From: an uncultured Desulfotignum sp.
GTDB lineage: Bacteria > Desulfobacterota > Desulfobacteria > Desulfobacterales > Desulfobacteraceae
DNA length: 7,412 nt
Reading direction: 5' to 3'
Assembly: GCA_937951975.1 (NCBI GenBank)
Contig: CALGAJ010000110.1
Coordinates: 1-7,412, forward strand
Both the position numbers and the translations under genes were made by a program. This document shows, piece by piece, positions 1-5,680 of this stretch (positions are counted from its first letter, which is position 1; each line of letters begins with the position of its first letter). Below the pieces are notes generated by a model that worked only from the letters and a program-made list of their open reading frames with translations, made no database searches and was not told where the DNA came from.

Positions 1-150
1 ACCTGCCTGGCCCCGGGGGAAGACAAGTTCCGGGGGCTGTATCCGGATGTGGACTGGTCCCATCAGCTGGCATACGCTGAACAGATCGGGCTGGGGACCC
101 GGGACTACAAACTGGTGAAGCTCAAGACCCTGGCGTATAAGAAATCATGA
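1..150 (+). CDS. C-terminal fragment of an unrecognised protein
   Basis: Frame 1 is open from the window edge to a TGA at 148-150 and gives the last 49 residues of a protein, beginning TCLAPGEDKFRGLYPDVDW and ending KTLAYKKS. Codon use (CTG, CCG, GGC/GGG rich) matches the clear genes further right, so it is probably a real gene end rather than chance. The fragment is hydrophilic with an acidic then basic tail; no membrane segment or known motif is visible. I do not recognise the family. It converges on the minus-strand gene at 335-523, and the first structured inverted repeat starts 33 bases after its stop. Confidence 0.6.
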   Translation, partial: TCLAPGEDKFRGLYPDVDWSHQLAYAEQIGLGTRDYKLVKLKTLAYKKS

Positions 151-182
151 GGTACTGACCCGTTATACTGCTTCGACCCGCC

Positions 183-253
183 CCGGTGAGGTGTTCGGTT
201 TCCGGCCTGAGATCCACAGGCTCTGACAGTCCGGAAACCGAACACCTCACCGG
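183..253 (-). repeat. Structured inverted repeat, copy 1 (conserved apical core, 23-bp perfect arms)
   Basis: Bases 183-205 and 231-253 are perfect reverse complements (23 of 23), separated by a 25-base loop (206-230). Read on the minus strand, the loop and the stem top (ACTGTCAGAGCC then TGTGGATCTCAGG, bounded by CGG and CCGG) match the core of the element at 622-708 read on the plus strand; the arms do not match. The loop can fold further: CTG/CAG, a TC bulge, AGA/TCT, a G.A mismatch, CC/GG, and a TGT cap. There is no T-tract on either side, so it is not a standard intrinsic terminator, although it lies between converging genes. It could be a structured RNA (3' region of the minus gene), a REP-like palindrome, or a single-stranded DNA recombination substrate. 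Confidence 0.85.
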
Positions 254-319
254 AGCTGACCGCTCCACACAATCTTTCGGATTCGGAGGCATGATTTCCT
301 GAAACTTGGGAACTGCCAT
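254..319 (-). pseudogene. Possible remnant of the N-terminus of an Mrr-like restriction protein
   Basis: On the minus strand an ATG at 319-317, with an AAGGA-type site about 9 bases upstream, follows the stop of the small gene by about 15 bases. It reads MAVPKFQEIMPPNPK before running into the inverted repeat. From memory, Mrr-type restriction endonucleases often start in this way (M-A-[VI]-P-x-[FY]-x-x-[ILM]-M-x-P-L-L-K), so this may be the first 10-15 codons of such a gene, truncated where the repeat element begins. The 65-codon frame that continues through the palindrome to 122 reads as low-plausibility sequence. The resemblance is short and unverified; a chance start codon is the alternative. 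Confidence 0.25.
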
Positions 320-334
320 CGGGTTTATTCCTTA

Positions 335-523
335 TCATTTGAATTTCAGCATGTCATATTTTTCAGCAATAACTTTCCGTTCATTTTCCGGAAGGGATTG
401 CATATGTTTTTTCCACCCGGGGCACCAGTTTGTGTGCCACCGCCATAACCGCCCGAGCAGTGATTGCGGATTTTTATCATATTTTTTGCGGAACCGGCAG
501 GTACTGCAATTGGATTGTGCCAT
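335..523 (-). CDS. Small CX2C / Trp-rich hypothetical protein (62 aa)
   Basis: This 62-residue protein starts at ATG 523-521, preceded on the minus strand by AAGGAG (plus 531-536) with 7-base spacing, and stops at TGA 337-335. It has C6-x2-C9 near the N-terminus, then a basic, aromatic segment NPQSLLGRLWRWH (18-30), H30-x3-C34, CPGWKK (34-39), and a charged C-terminal helix (SLPENERKVIAEKYD). The three cysteines and His30 could bind zinc or an Fe-S cluster; this is inference. There is no signal peptide or membrane helix, so it is probably cytosolic. From memory, short proteins with NPxSLLGRxWRWHxxxCPGWK occur in sulfate-reducing deltaproteobacteria, but I know no function. It is flanked on both sides by oppositely oriented copies of the structured repeat. 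Confidence 0.78.
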   Translation of the reverse strand: MAQSNCSTCRFRKKYDKNPQSLLGRLWRWHTNWCPGWKKHMQSLPENERKVIAEKYDMLKFK

Positions 524-558
524 TTACTTTCTCCTTGTTAAACATTCCAGCTGATGAA

Positions 559-588
559 AACTTATCCTGCCGCACTGTCTGGTGTCAA
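559..588 (-). promoter_or_regulatory. Promoter for the small CX2C gene
   Basis: On the minus strand TTGACA (plus 583-588, perfect -35) is followed after 18 bases by TAAGTT (plus 559-564, a weak -10). Transcription would start near 552, leaving about 28 bases of leader that carry the AAGGAG site. The structured element at 622-708 lies upstream of this promoter, so it is not in the leader of this gene. Confidence 0.5.
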
Positions 589-621
589 TTAAAAACCATG
601 GCATCCCCATGCACGACAGTA

Positions 622-708
622 GCCCCCGATGGGGGTGACTTACTGACGGACTGTCGGAGCCACCCCCGTGGATTCCAGGCCGGCAGTAAGGTGCCCTCAT
701 CGGGGGGC
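622..708 (+). repeat. Structured inverted repeat, copy 2 (same apical core, different arms)
   Basis: Arms 622-649 and 680-708 pair along 28 positions with one bulged G at 702. By hand I count 23 Watson-Crick pairs, three G.T pairs (632/697, 636/693, 637/692) and two A.G mismatches. The 30-base apex (650-679) shares with copy 1 ACTGTC, GAGCC, GTGGAT and CAGG in order. It folds as CTG/CAG (651-653/676-678), a TC bulge, GGA/TTC (656-658/673-675), a G.A mismatch, and CCAC-CCCC-GTGG (660-671). All wobble pairs are G.U in a plus-strand RNA and would be A.C in the opposite transcript, which argues for a plus-strand RNA if it acts as RNA. A competing hairpin CGACAGT/ACTGTCG (614-620/650-656) is possible. 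It lies 137 bases upstream of the hydrolase start and could be in its leader. Confidence 0.85.
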
Positions 709-777
709 GGCATCCATGCTCAACTGATATTATTTTCTTTTGCACACAATCCAATGGCAGATATTTCCATCCCATAC

Positions 778-806
778 TGGATAATCATCCCCGGGTCTGG
801 CATAAT
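778..806 (+). promoter_or_regulatory. Weak candidate promoter for the alpha/beta hydrolase gene
   Basis: TGGCATAAT (798-806) resembles an extended -10 (TGnTATAAT, one mismatch), with TGGATA (778-783) 17 bases upstream as a poor -35 (4 of 6). The expected start near 813 would give a leader of about 33 bases. A small imperfect hairpin (787-796 with 806-814) overlaps the -10. The rest of 720-845 shows nothing else I can support. If this promoter is not used, transcription would have to come from further upstream and would include the structured element at 622-708. Confidence 0.3.
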
Positions 807-845
807 ACCGGGATTGCCGTCAACCCCGATAAAAAGAACTGCCTA

Positions 846-1733
846 ATGGATGTGCCGGATACCACCCTGCTGCCCTATGTGATGAACCTGCTGTATATTC
901 TGACAGGTGTCTCTCTGATTTATGTAACTGCCACGTTGTTCCTGACCTGGCTGGTGCAGCAGATTCCCAGAAATCCGGTCAAGGATCCGCCCGGATGGGG
1001 AACCGTCACCGACACGATGATCCCGGCCAAGGACGGGGGTCGTCTGGAAGTATGGCGCATCGATCCGGACGGGCCGTCCCGGGGTATTGTGGTGTTTGCC
1101 CATGGCTGGGGCCGGAACCGGGACCGGATGGTCAAACGGGCGAAGATCTTTGCCCAGTGGGGATTCACCACCGTGATGCACAGCGCCCGGGACCATGGCA
1201 ATTCCAGTGCCAGACAATGCATGAACGCGGTGCGGTTTGCCGAAGATATCGAATCGGTCCTCCAATGGGTGAATGAACCGGTCCTTTTGTACGGCCATTC
1301 CGCCGGATCCGCCGGCGCCATCATTGCTGCGGCCCGGCATCCGTCCATGGTGCGGCTGCTGTTTCTGGAAGCCTCCTATGCCCATACCAAAGAGGCTCTG
1401 TTAAGCCTGTACCGGTGGTTCAATCCGGTTTTCGGCAAATTGTTCGGCCCCGCAATTGTGCTGTGGATGCGCATCCTGTACCGGGGTGCCACCGAAGCCT
1501 ACAGCCCGGCCCGGGTGGCAGGGCGCATCCCCATGCCGGTCATGCTCATTCACGGGGAAAAAGACCGGCGGTTTCCCCTGTCATTCGCCCTGAAACTCAA
1601 ACACAGTTTTGTTCATGAAAAGGTCGTCTGCTATATTGCAAAAAATGCCGGACACAGCGATGCCCGCAAAACAAAAGAATACGCCCCGGCTGTCAAATCC
1701 TTCATTGATCGATATCTGGTTGATAAAGGTTGA
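846..1733 (+). CDS. Membrane-anchored alpha/beta hydrolase (295 aa)
   Basis: This is a serine hydrolase of the alpha/beta fold, close to the prolyl-aminopeptidase/lysophospholipase-like (S33, Hydrolase_4) group; the substrate is unknown. A single hydrophobic segment at about residues 12-36 should anchor it in the inner membrane, with a basic stretch after it. The strand-loop AHGWG (85-89) supplies the oxyanion hole, the nucleophile elbow is G150-H-S152-A-G154, the likely acid is D240 in HGEKD, and the base is H270 in NAGHS. A helical lid is likely at 180-220 (SLYRWFNPVFGKLF). The length is normal for the fold plus an anchor. ATG 846 has only a poor ribosome site (AAAGAA); Met13 (882) is an alternative that would leave most of the anchor. 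It is a lone gene: its stop overlaps the promoter of the following ABC operon. A triad-bearing esterase, thioesterase or peptidase role cannot be told apart here. Confidence 0.9.
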   Translation: MDVPDTTLLPYVMNLLYILTGVSLIYVTATLFLTWLVQQIPRNPVKDPPGWGTVTDTMIPAKDGGRLEVWRIDPDGPSRGIVVFAHGWGRNRDRMVKRAKIFAQWGFTTVMHSARDHGNSSARQCMNAVRFAEDIESVLQWVNEPVLLYGHSAGSAGAIIAAARHPSMVRLLFLEASYAHTKEALLSLYRWFNPVFGKLFGPAIVLWMRILYRGATEAYSPARVAGRIPMPVMLIHGEKDRRFPLSFALKLKHSFVHEKVVCYIAKNAGHSDARKTKEYAPAVKSFIDRYLVDKG

Positions 1734-1759
1734 CTGATATCCATTAAATCGCGTATTAT
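1730..1759 (+). promoter_or_regulatory. Promoter of the BMP-type ABC transporter operon
   Basis: TTGACT (1730-1735, 5 of 6) and TATTAT (1754-1759, 5 of 6) are separated by 18 bases. The -35 overlaps the TGA stop of the hydrolase gene (1731-1733). Transcription would start near 1766, giving a leader of about 65 AT-rich bases with no obvious riboswitch fold. A second, poorer pair, TTGACC (1780-1785) with TATTAA (1802-1807), would leave almost no leader. The ribosome site AAGGAG (1817-1822) sits 9 bases before ATG 1832. Confidence 0.55.
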
Positions 1760-1831
1760 TCTCTGTTATATATGATTTATTGACCACCTGACATTTAAAA
1801 TTATTAAACTTTAAAAAAGGAGTGACCCGGG

Positions 1832-2992
1832 ATGAAGAAATGGACCCTGTTACTGCTGATTTGTTCCATTGCGATGCTGGGCTTTTCAGCAGGTACCGCC
1901 GGCGCGGAAGACAAAAAAATCAAAGCTGGATTTATTTATGTGGGACCGGTGGGAGATTACGGCTTTTCCCATGCCCACGATCTGGGCCGAAAATTTGCCG
2001 AAGAAAAACTGGACTGGCTGGAAACCGTGTATGTGGAATCGGTGTCAGAAGCGGACAGTGACCGGATCATCGACCGCCTGGTCCAGCAGCAGAAATGTGA
2101 TGTGGTGTTCACAAACAGCTTCGGGTTCATGGATTCCACCATCAAGGCCGGAGAACGGTACCCGGACAAGATTTTCATGCACTGTTCCGGGTTCAAGCGC
2201 TCGGACAACGTGGGCACCTATTTCGGGGATCTTTACCAGATGTACTACTTAAACGGGATCATGGCTGGCGCATTGACCCAAACCAACAAAATCGGGTATG
2301 TGGCGGCATTTCCCATTCCTGAACTGATCCGGCACATCGATGCCTATGCCTTGGGGATTAAAGCCGTCAACCCGGACGCCAAAGTCCATGTCAAATGGAT
2401 TTATGCCTGGTATGGACCGGACAAAGCCAGAGAAGCGGCCGAGTCCCTGATTGCCGAAGGGTGCGACACCCTGGCGTTTACCGAAGACACCCCTGCCGTC
2501 ATCGAAGTAGGCCAGGAACACACGGAAAAAGGCAAACAGATTTATACCTTCAGCCACTATTCCGCCATGCAGCCTTATGGTGAGGATTCCGTGGTATCCG
2601 GCCAGTTCATGAACTGGGGCGGGATGTATGTCAAAATCCTGGAAGATATCCAGGCCGGCAACTGGACCAATGAAGATATCTGGTGGCTGGCAAAGGAAGG
2701 CGCTGCCATCCTGGGGGGCAATGAAACCGATCCCATCAATCCCAAATTTGTGGATGATCTGAAACAGGCCATGGTCCAGACCGAAGAATTCGGTGAGATT
2801 TCCGCGTATGATCTGGTGATGACACGCTATGACCAGATGAAACAGGGTGTGGATGTATTTGACCCGTTTGTCGGTCCCATCTCCGACAATAAAGGCAATC
2901 TTCAGATTCCGGCAGGAGAACGCGCCTCCAAAGACGATCTGTTGAGCATCATGTATTATGTGGACAATGTGGAAGGCACCATCCCCCAATAA
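1832..2992 (+). CDS. BMP family ABC transporter periplasmic substrate-binding protein (386 aa)
   Basis: This is the periplasmic ligand-capturing component of a BMP/Med/PnrA-type importer (COG1744, PF02608); known relatives bind purine nucleosides or bases. Residues 1-25 form a signal peptide (MKKW, Leu-rich core, cut after AGA before EDKK). There is no lipobox at the cleavage site, so the mature protein should be soluble in the periplasm. The family N-terminal strand and ligand loop are visible: IKAGFIYVGPVGDYGFSHAHD (30-50), where D42 and F45 fall in the region that contacts ligand in PnrA-type proteins. A YLNGIMAGALT stretch with the following IGYVAAFPIPELIRHIDAYALG is typical of the family hinge region. 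The length is normal or slightly long. The start is well set by AAGGAG 9 bases upstream. It is the first gene of a four-gene operon and is followed by a strong hairpin. The exact ligand (nucleoside, adenine, xanthine, urate) cannot be read from sequence alone. Confidence 0.95.
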   Translation: MKKWTLLLLICSIAMLGFSAGTAGAEDKKIKAGFIYVGPVGDYGFSHAHDLGRKFAEEKLDWLETVYVESVSEADSDRIIDRLVQQQKCDVVFTNSFGFMDSTIKAGERYPDKIFMHCSGFKRSDNVGTYFGDLYQMYYLNGIMAGALTQTNKIGYVAAFPIPELIRHIDAYALGIKAVNPDAKVHVKWIYAWYGPDKAREAAESLIAEGCDTLAFTEDTPAVIEVGQEHTEKGKQIYTFSHYSAMQPYGEDSVVSGQFMNWGGMYVKILEDIQAGNWTNEDIWWLAKEGAAILGGNETDPINPKFVDDLKQAMVQTEEFGEISAYDLVMTRYDQMKQGVDVFDPFVGPISDNKGNLQIPAGERASKDDLLSIMYYVDNVEGTIPQ

Positions 2993-3001
2993 TTCCAATC
3001 T

Positions 3002-3038
3002 TAAGGCCGGCCGGACTTGCAAATTCCGGCCGGCCTTA
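3002..3038 (+). promoter_or_regulatory. Intra-operon hairpin between binding-protein and ATPase genes
   Basis: Bases 3002-3015 and 3025-3038 form a perfect 14-bp GC-rich stem (core GGCCGGCC repeated in both arms) with a 9-base loop. It begins 9 bases after the stop of the binding-protein gene and ends 11 bases before the ATPase ATG. It is followed by CCCGCATTCTT rather than a T-run, so it is not a full intrinsic terminator. In binding-protein-first ABC operons such hairpins protect the upstream mRNA or reduce downstream reading, giving excess binding protein; that role here is inferred. Confidence 0.8.
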
Positions 3039-3049
3039 CCCGCATTCTT

Positions 3050-4564
3050 ATGAAAAAAATACAGCGCCTTGAAATGGATGGCATCAGCAAATCCTTTCAC
3101 GGCATACCTGCCAACAAAGACATTCACCTGTCTGTGGCATCCGGAGAAATTCTGGGTCTGTTAGGAGAAAACGGCGCCGGCAAGACCACGCTGATGAACA
3201 TCCTTTACGGGCTTTATCAGCCGGATGCCGGGCAGATCCGAATCAACGGAATGCCTGTGCAGCTCACCACGCCGCTGGACTCTATTCTTCACGGCATCGG
3301 CATGGTTCACCAGCATTTCATGCTGATTCAGAATCACTCAGTCATTGAAAACATTGCTCTGGCATATAAAGATACCCCGTTTTTTTTCCCGAAAATCAAA
3401 CTTCGGGAAAAAATCCAGCAGTTTTCCCGGCAATTTGATTTCACCATTGATCTGAATAAAAAAATCTGGCAGCTGTCCGCCGGAGAACAGCAGCGCGTGG
3501 AAATCATCAAAGCGCTTCTCAACGGCGCGGACCTGCTGATTTTGGACGAACCGACTTCCGTGCTGACGCCTAAAGAAATTGAAGAACTGATCACCATTTT
3601 ACGGCGCATGAAACAAGACGGTCATTGTGTGATTTTCATTTCCCACAAACTCGATGAAATCATGACCATCTGCGACCGGGTCACCGTACTTCAAAAAGGT
3701 CGGATCGTGGGGGGGGCAGACACCCGGAAAACCGACAAAAAAACCCTGGCCCGGATGATGGTGGGCCGGGAAGTGGTTTTCAACATCAACAGAGAAGCCC
3801 TGACCCGGGGCAACCCGGTGCTGCGGGCATCCCGGATCCATGTGACCGGAGACATGGGATTGCCGGCGATTAAGGGAATCAGCTTTGATCTGTATGAAAA
3901 TGAAATTTTCGGTATCGCCGGTGTGGCGGGGAACGGGCAGCGGGAACTGGCGGAAGCCATCACAGGTATCCGGAAAATCGACAAAGGACAGGTGATCATC
4001 AACGGCAAAAATATCACCAATCTGTCTCCGCGCAAAATATATGACCATGGAATTTCCCATGTCCCTGAAGAACGCATCCGGTTCGGTATTGCTCCGGGAT
4101 TGTTTCTGTATGACAATGCCATTTTGAAACAGCATCACTTAAAAAAATTTTCCCGGGGCCATTTTCTCAGATACCGGTATATCAAGGATCACACCCGGGA
4201 TCTTGTGACGCAATTCAATGTGTCCACGCCCTCCATCGACAGTCAGATCAGGAACCTGTCCGGCGGCAACATTCAGAAATTGATCCTGGGAAGAGAAATC
4301 AGTGAGCACCCCCAGCTGCTGGTGGCATCCCACCCCACCTACGGTCTGGATGTGGGGGCCACGGAATTTTTACGACAGCATCTGCTCAGACTGCGCAGCC
4401 AGGGCAGCAGTATTCTGCTGTTTTCTGAAGACCTGGAAGAGATTTTTGAACTCTGCGACCGGATCGGTGTGCTTTTTGCCGGTGAATTCATGGGAATTTT
4501 TGATTCCGATGATGATCGTCTGTGTGATATCGGCCTGATGATGGCCGGATCCAAACGGTTCTGA
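3050..4564 (+). CDS. BMP/nucleoside-type ABC transporter ATPase, double nucleotide-binding domain (504 aa)
   Basis: This cytoplasmic energy-coupling subunit belongs to the YufO/RbsA-like class with two fused nucleotide-binding domains (COG3845). Domain 1 is complete: Walker A GENGAGKT (39-46), Q-loop Q88 in MVHQHF, signature LSAGEQQ (142-148), Walker B LLILDEP (162-168) and H-loop H199. Domain 2 is degenerate: GVAGNGQREL (291-300) lacks the Walker lysine, the signature LSGGN (403-407) is kept, the Walker B position reads LLVASHPTYGLD without Asp-Glu, and the H-loop has Glu (FSEDL). This asymmetry is usual in the family, so only one site should hydrolyse ATP. I chose ATG 3050 because an upstream in-frame TTG (3017) lies in the loop of the hairpin; neither has a clear Shine-Dalgarno site, and Met9 (3074) is another option. 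The gene contains 8-base runs of T (3380-3387) and G (3709-3716), but the frame is intact. Confidence 0.95.
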   Translation: MKKIQRLEMDGISKSFHGIPANKDIHLSVASGEILGLLGENGAGKTTLMNILYGLYQPDAGQIRINGMPVQLTTPLDSILHGIGMVHQHFMLIQNHSVIENIALAYKDTPFFFPKIKLREKIQQFSRQFDFTIDLNKKIWQLSAGEQQRVEIIKALLNGADLLILDEPTSVLTPKEIEELITILRRMKQDGHCVIFISHKLDEIMTICDRVTVLQKGRIVGGADTRKTDKKTLARMMVGREVVFNINREALTRGNPVLRASRIHVTGDMGLPAIKGISFDLYENEIFGIAGVAGNGQRELAEAITGIRKIDKGQVIINGKNITNLSPRKIYDHGISHVPEERIRFGIAPGLFLYDNAILKQHHLKKFSRGHFLRYRYIKDHTRDLVTQFNVSTPSIDSQIRNLSGGNIQKLILGREISEHPQLLVASHPTYGLDVGATEFLRQHLLRLRSQGSSILLFSEDLEEIFELCDRIGVLFAGEFMGIFDSDDDRLCDIGLMMAGSKRF

Positions 4565-4589
4565 TTTTAATTTTAAAAAAGTTGTCTCC

Positions 4590-5669
4590 ATGATACATAT
4601 CACATCCACAGACAGGTACCGGATCACCCGATGGCGGGTCGTGATGACCAATATCTTATCCCTGGCCGCAGGACTTGTGGTCATCAGCTTTATTTTCATG
4701 ATTGCCGGGGTCAACCCGTTGTTCGCCATTTCAGAAATTTTCCAGGGATCATTCGGGTCTGTATACGGATTCAAGGAAACCGTTACCAAAGCCATCCCGT
4801 TGATTCTCATCGGTGCCGGCCTGACCCTGGCCTTCCGGGCCAAATTCTGGAATATCGGAGCCGAAGGCCAGTTGCTCATGGGCGCGATTTTTGCCACCTG
4901 GACCGGTCTGACCTTTGGAGACACCCTGCCTTCATGGGGCATCATTCCGCTGATGTTTGCCGCCGGTTTTCTGGGCGGTGCACTGTGGGGCATCATTCCG
5001 GCCATTTTAAAAATCAGATATGCCATCAACGAAGTGATCTCCACGCTGATGCTCAATTATATCTGCGCCCACATCCTGACCATGCTCATTGTGGGCCCCT
5101 GGAAAGGAGGCACCCGGTTCGGTTTCCCCGGCACTGACACCCTGCCGGAAGCAGCGATCCTCAGTGTGATTCCCGGATCCCGGATCCATTATGTCACCCT
5201 GATTCTGGCCCTGGCCTGTGCCGCCATTCTGACCATGATCATTTACTGGACCCGGTTCGGATATGAAGCCCGGGTGGTGGGGGAAAATCCGGAAGCCGGC
5301 AAATATGCGGGCATCGATTTTCTGAAAACCACCCTGATTCTCATGGCCATCTCCGGCGGACTGGCCGGTATGGCCGGTGTGGGAGAGGTCGCCGGTATTC
5401 ATCAATACTTAGGATACCCGGATTCCATGTCATCGGGATATGGATTCACGGCCATCATCGTGGCATGGCTGGCCAAACTCAACCCATTGTATACCGTCAT
5501 ATCCGGGCTGTTTTTTGCGGGGATTCTGGTGGGAGGCGATGCCATTCAGATTTCTTTAGGACTGCCCGCCGCCACGGTAAACATCGTCAACGGCACCCTG
5601 CTGATCTTTCTGATCATGGGTGATTATTTTCTGAACCATAAAATTTCCATCACATTTTCAACCCCATAG
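4590..5669 (+). CDS. BMP/nucleoside-type ABC transporter permease 1 (359 aa)
   Basis: This inner-membrane permease is of the branched-chain/ribose-type fold (PF02653, COG4603, YufP-like) and forms half of the translocation channel. After a basic N-terminus it has about eight to ten hydrophobic helices, the first at about 20-40. Family marks are FWNIGAEGQLLMGA (86-99), YAINEVISTLMLNYI (144-158) and the cytoplasmic coupling segment GENPEAGKYAGI (231-242) that docks on the ATPase. A conserved glycine-rich stretch SGGLAGMAGVGEVAGI (255-270) follows. It starts 25 bases after the ATPase stop in an AT-rich spacer with a poor ribosome site; Met19 is a less likely alternative because it would drop the basic leader. 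It is the third gene of the operon and pairs with the 306-residue permease that follows. Confidence 0.94.
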   Translation: MIHITSTDRYRITRWRVVMTNILSLAAGLVVISFIFMIAGVNPLFAISEIFQGSFGSVYGFKETVTKAIPLILIGAGLTLAFRAKFWNIGAEGQLLMGAIFATWTGLTFGDTLPSWGIIPLMFAAGFLGGALWGIIPAILKIRYAINEVISTLMLNYICAHILTMLIVGPWKGGTRFGFPGTDTLPEAAILSVIPGSRIHYVTLILALACAAILTMIIYWTRFGYEARVVGENPEAGKYAGIDFLKTTLILMAISGGLAGMAGVGEVAGIHQYLGYPDSMSSGYGFTAIIVAWLAKLNPLYTVISGLFFAGILVGGDAIQISLGLPAATVNIVNGTLLIFLIMGDYFLNHKISITFSTP

Positions 5670-5680
5670 GAATCCCGATC

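Noticed and set aside
183..253. Copy 1 as an ordinary intrinsic terminator between converging genes
   Set aside because: The stem is far longer than usual, the loop is 25 bases with a core shared with another element, and there is no T-run after either arm. Some termination activity is still possible.
141..298. 9-bp inverted repeat GAAATCATG (141-149) / CATGATTTC (290-298) as terminal repeats of a mobile element around copy 1
   Set aside because: It is short, partly within the end of a coding frame, does not extend on either side, and a 9-bp match in such a span is not improbable by chance.
183..708. Integron attC sites
   Set aside because: attC sites keep conserved ends (GTTRRRY / RYYYAAC) with a variable centre; here the centre is conserved and the ends vary, and no integrase is seen.
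183..708. CRISPR array
   Set aside because: Only two copies, in opposite orientation and about 370 bases apart, with no regular spacers.
430..846. Plus-strand open frame across 430-846
   Set aside because: It runs through the structured element and antisense to the small CX2C gene, has no ribosome site, and its product has no sensible composition.
1760..1831. Purine riboswitch in the leader of the ABC operon
   Set aside because: The leader is only about 65 AT-rich bases and shows no three-way junction or the conserved loop sequences.
3017..3049. TTG at 3017 as the ATPase start
   Set aside because: It lies in the hairpin loop, lacks a ribosome site, and the added residues are encoded by the hairpin arm; ATG 3050 gives the usual family N-terminus.
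2249..3127. Long minus-strand open frame opposite the binding-protein gene (and similar ones at 3599-4138, 4370-5056, 843-1385)
   Set aside because: They are antisense shadows of well-supported genes, with no recognisable domains and unnatural composition.
3380..3716. Eight-base T and G runs (3380-3387, 3709-3716, also 6110-6117) as phase-variation switches
   Set aside because: The frames are intact, the runs encode ordinary family residues, and an importer of this type is not a typical phase-variable target.
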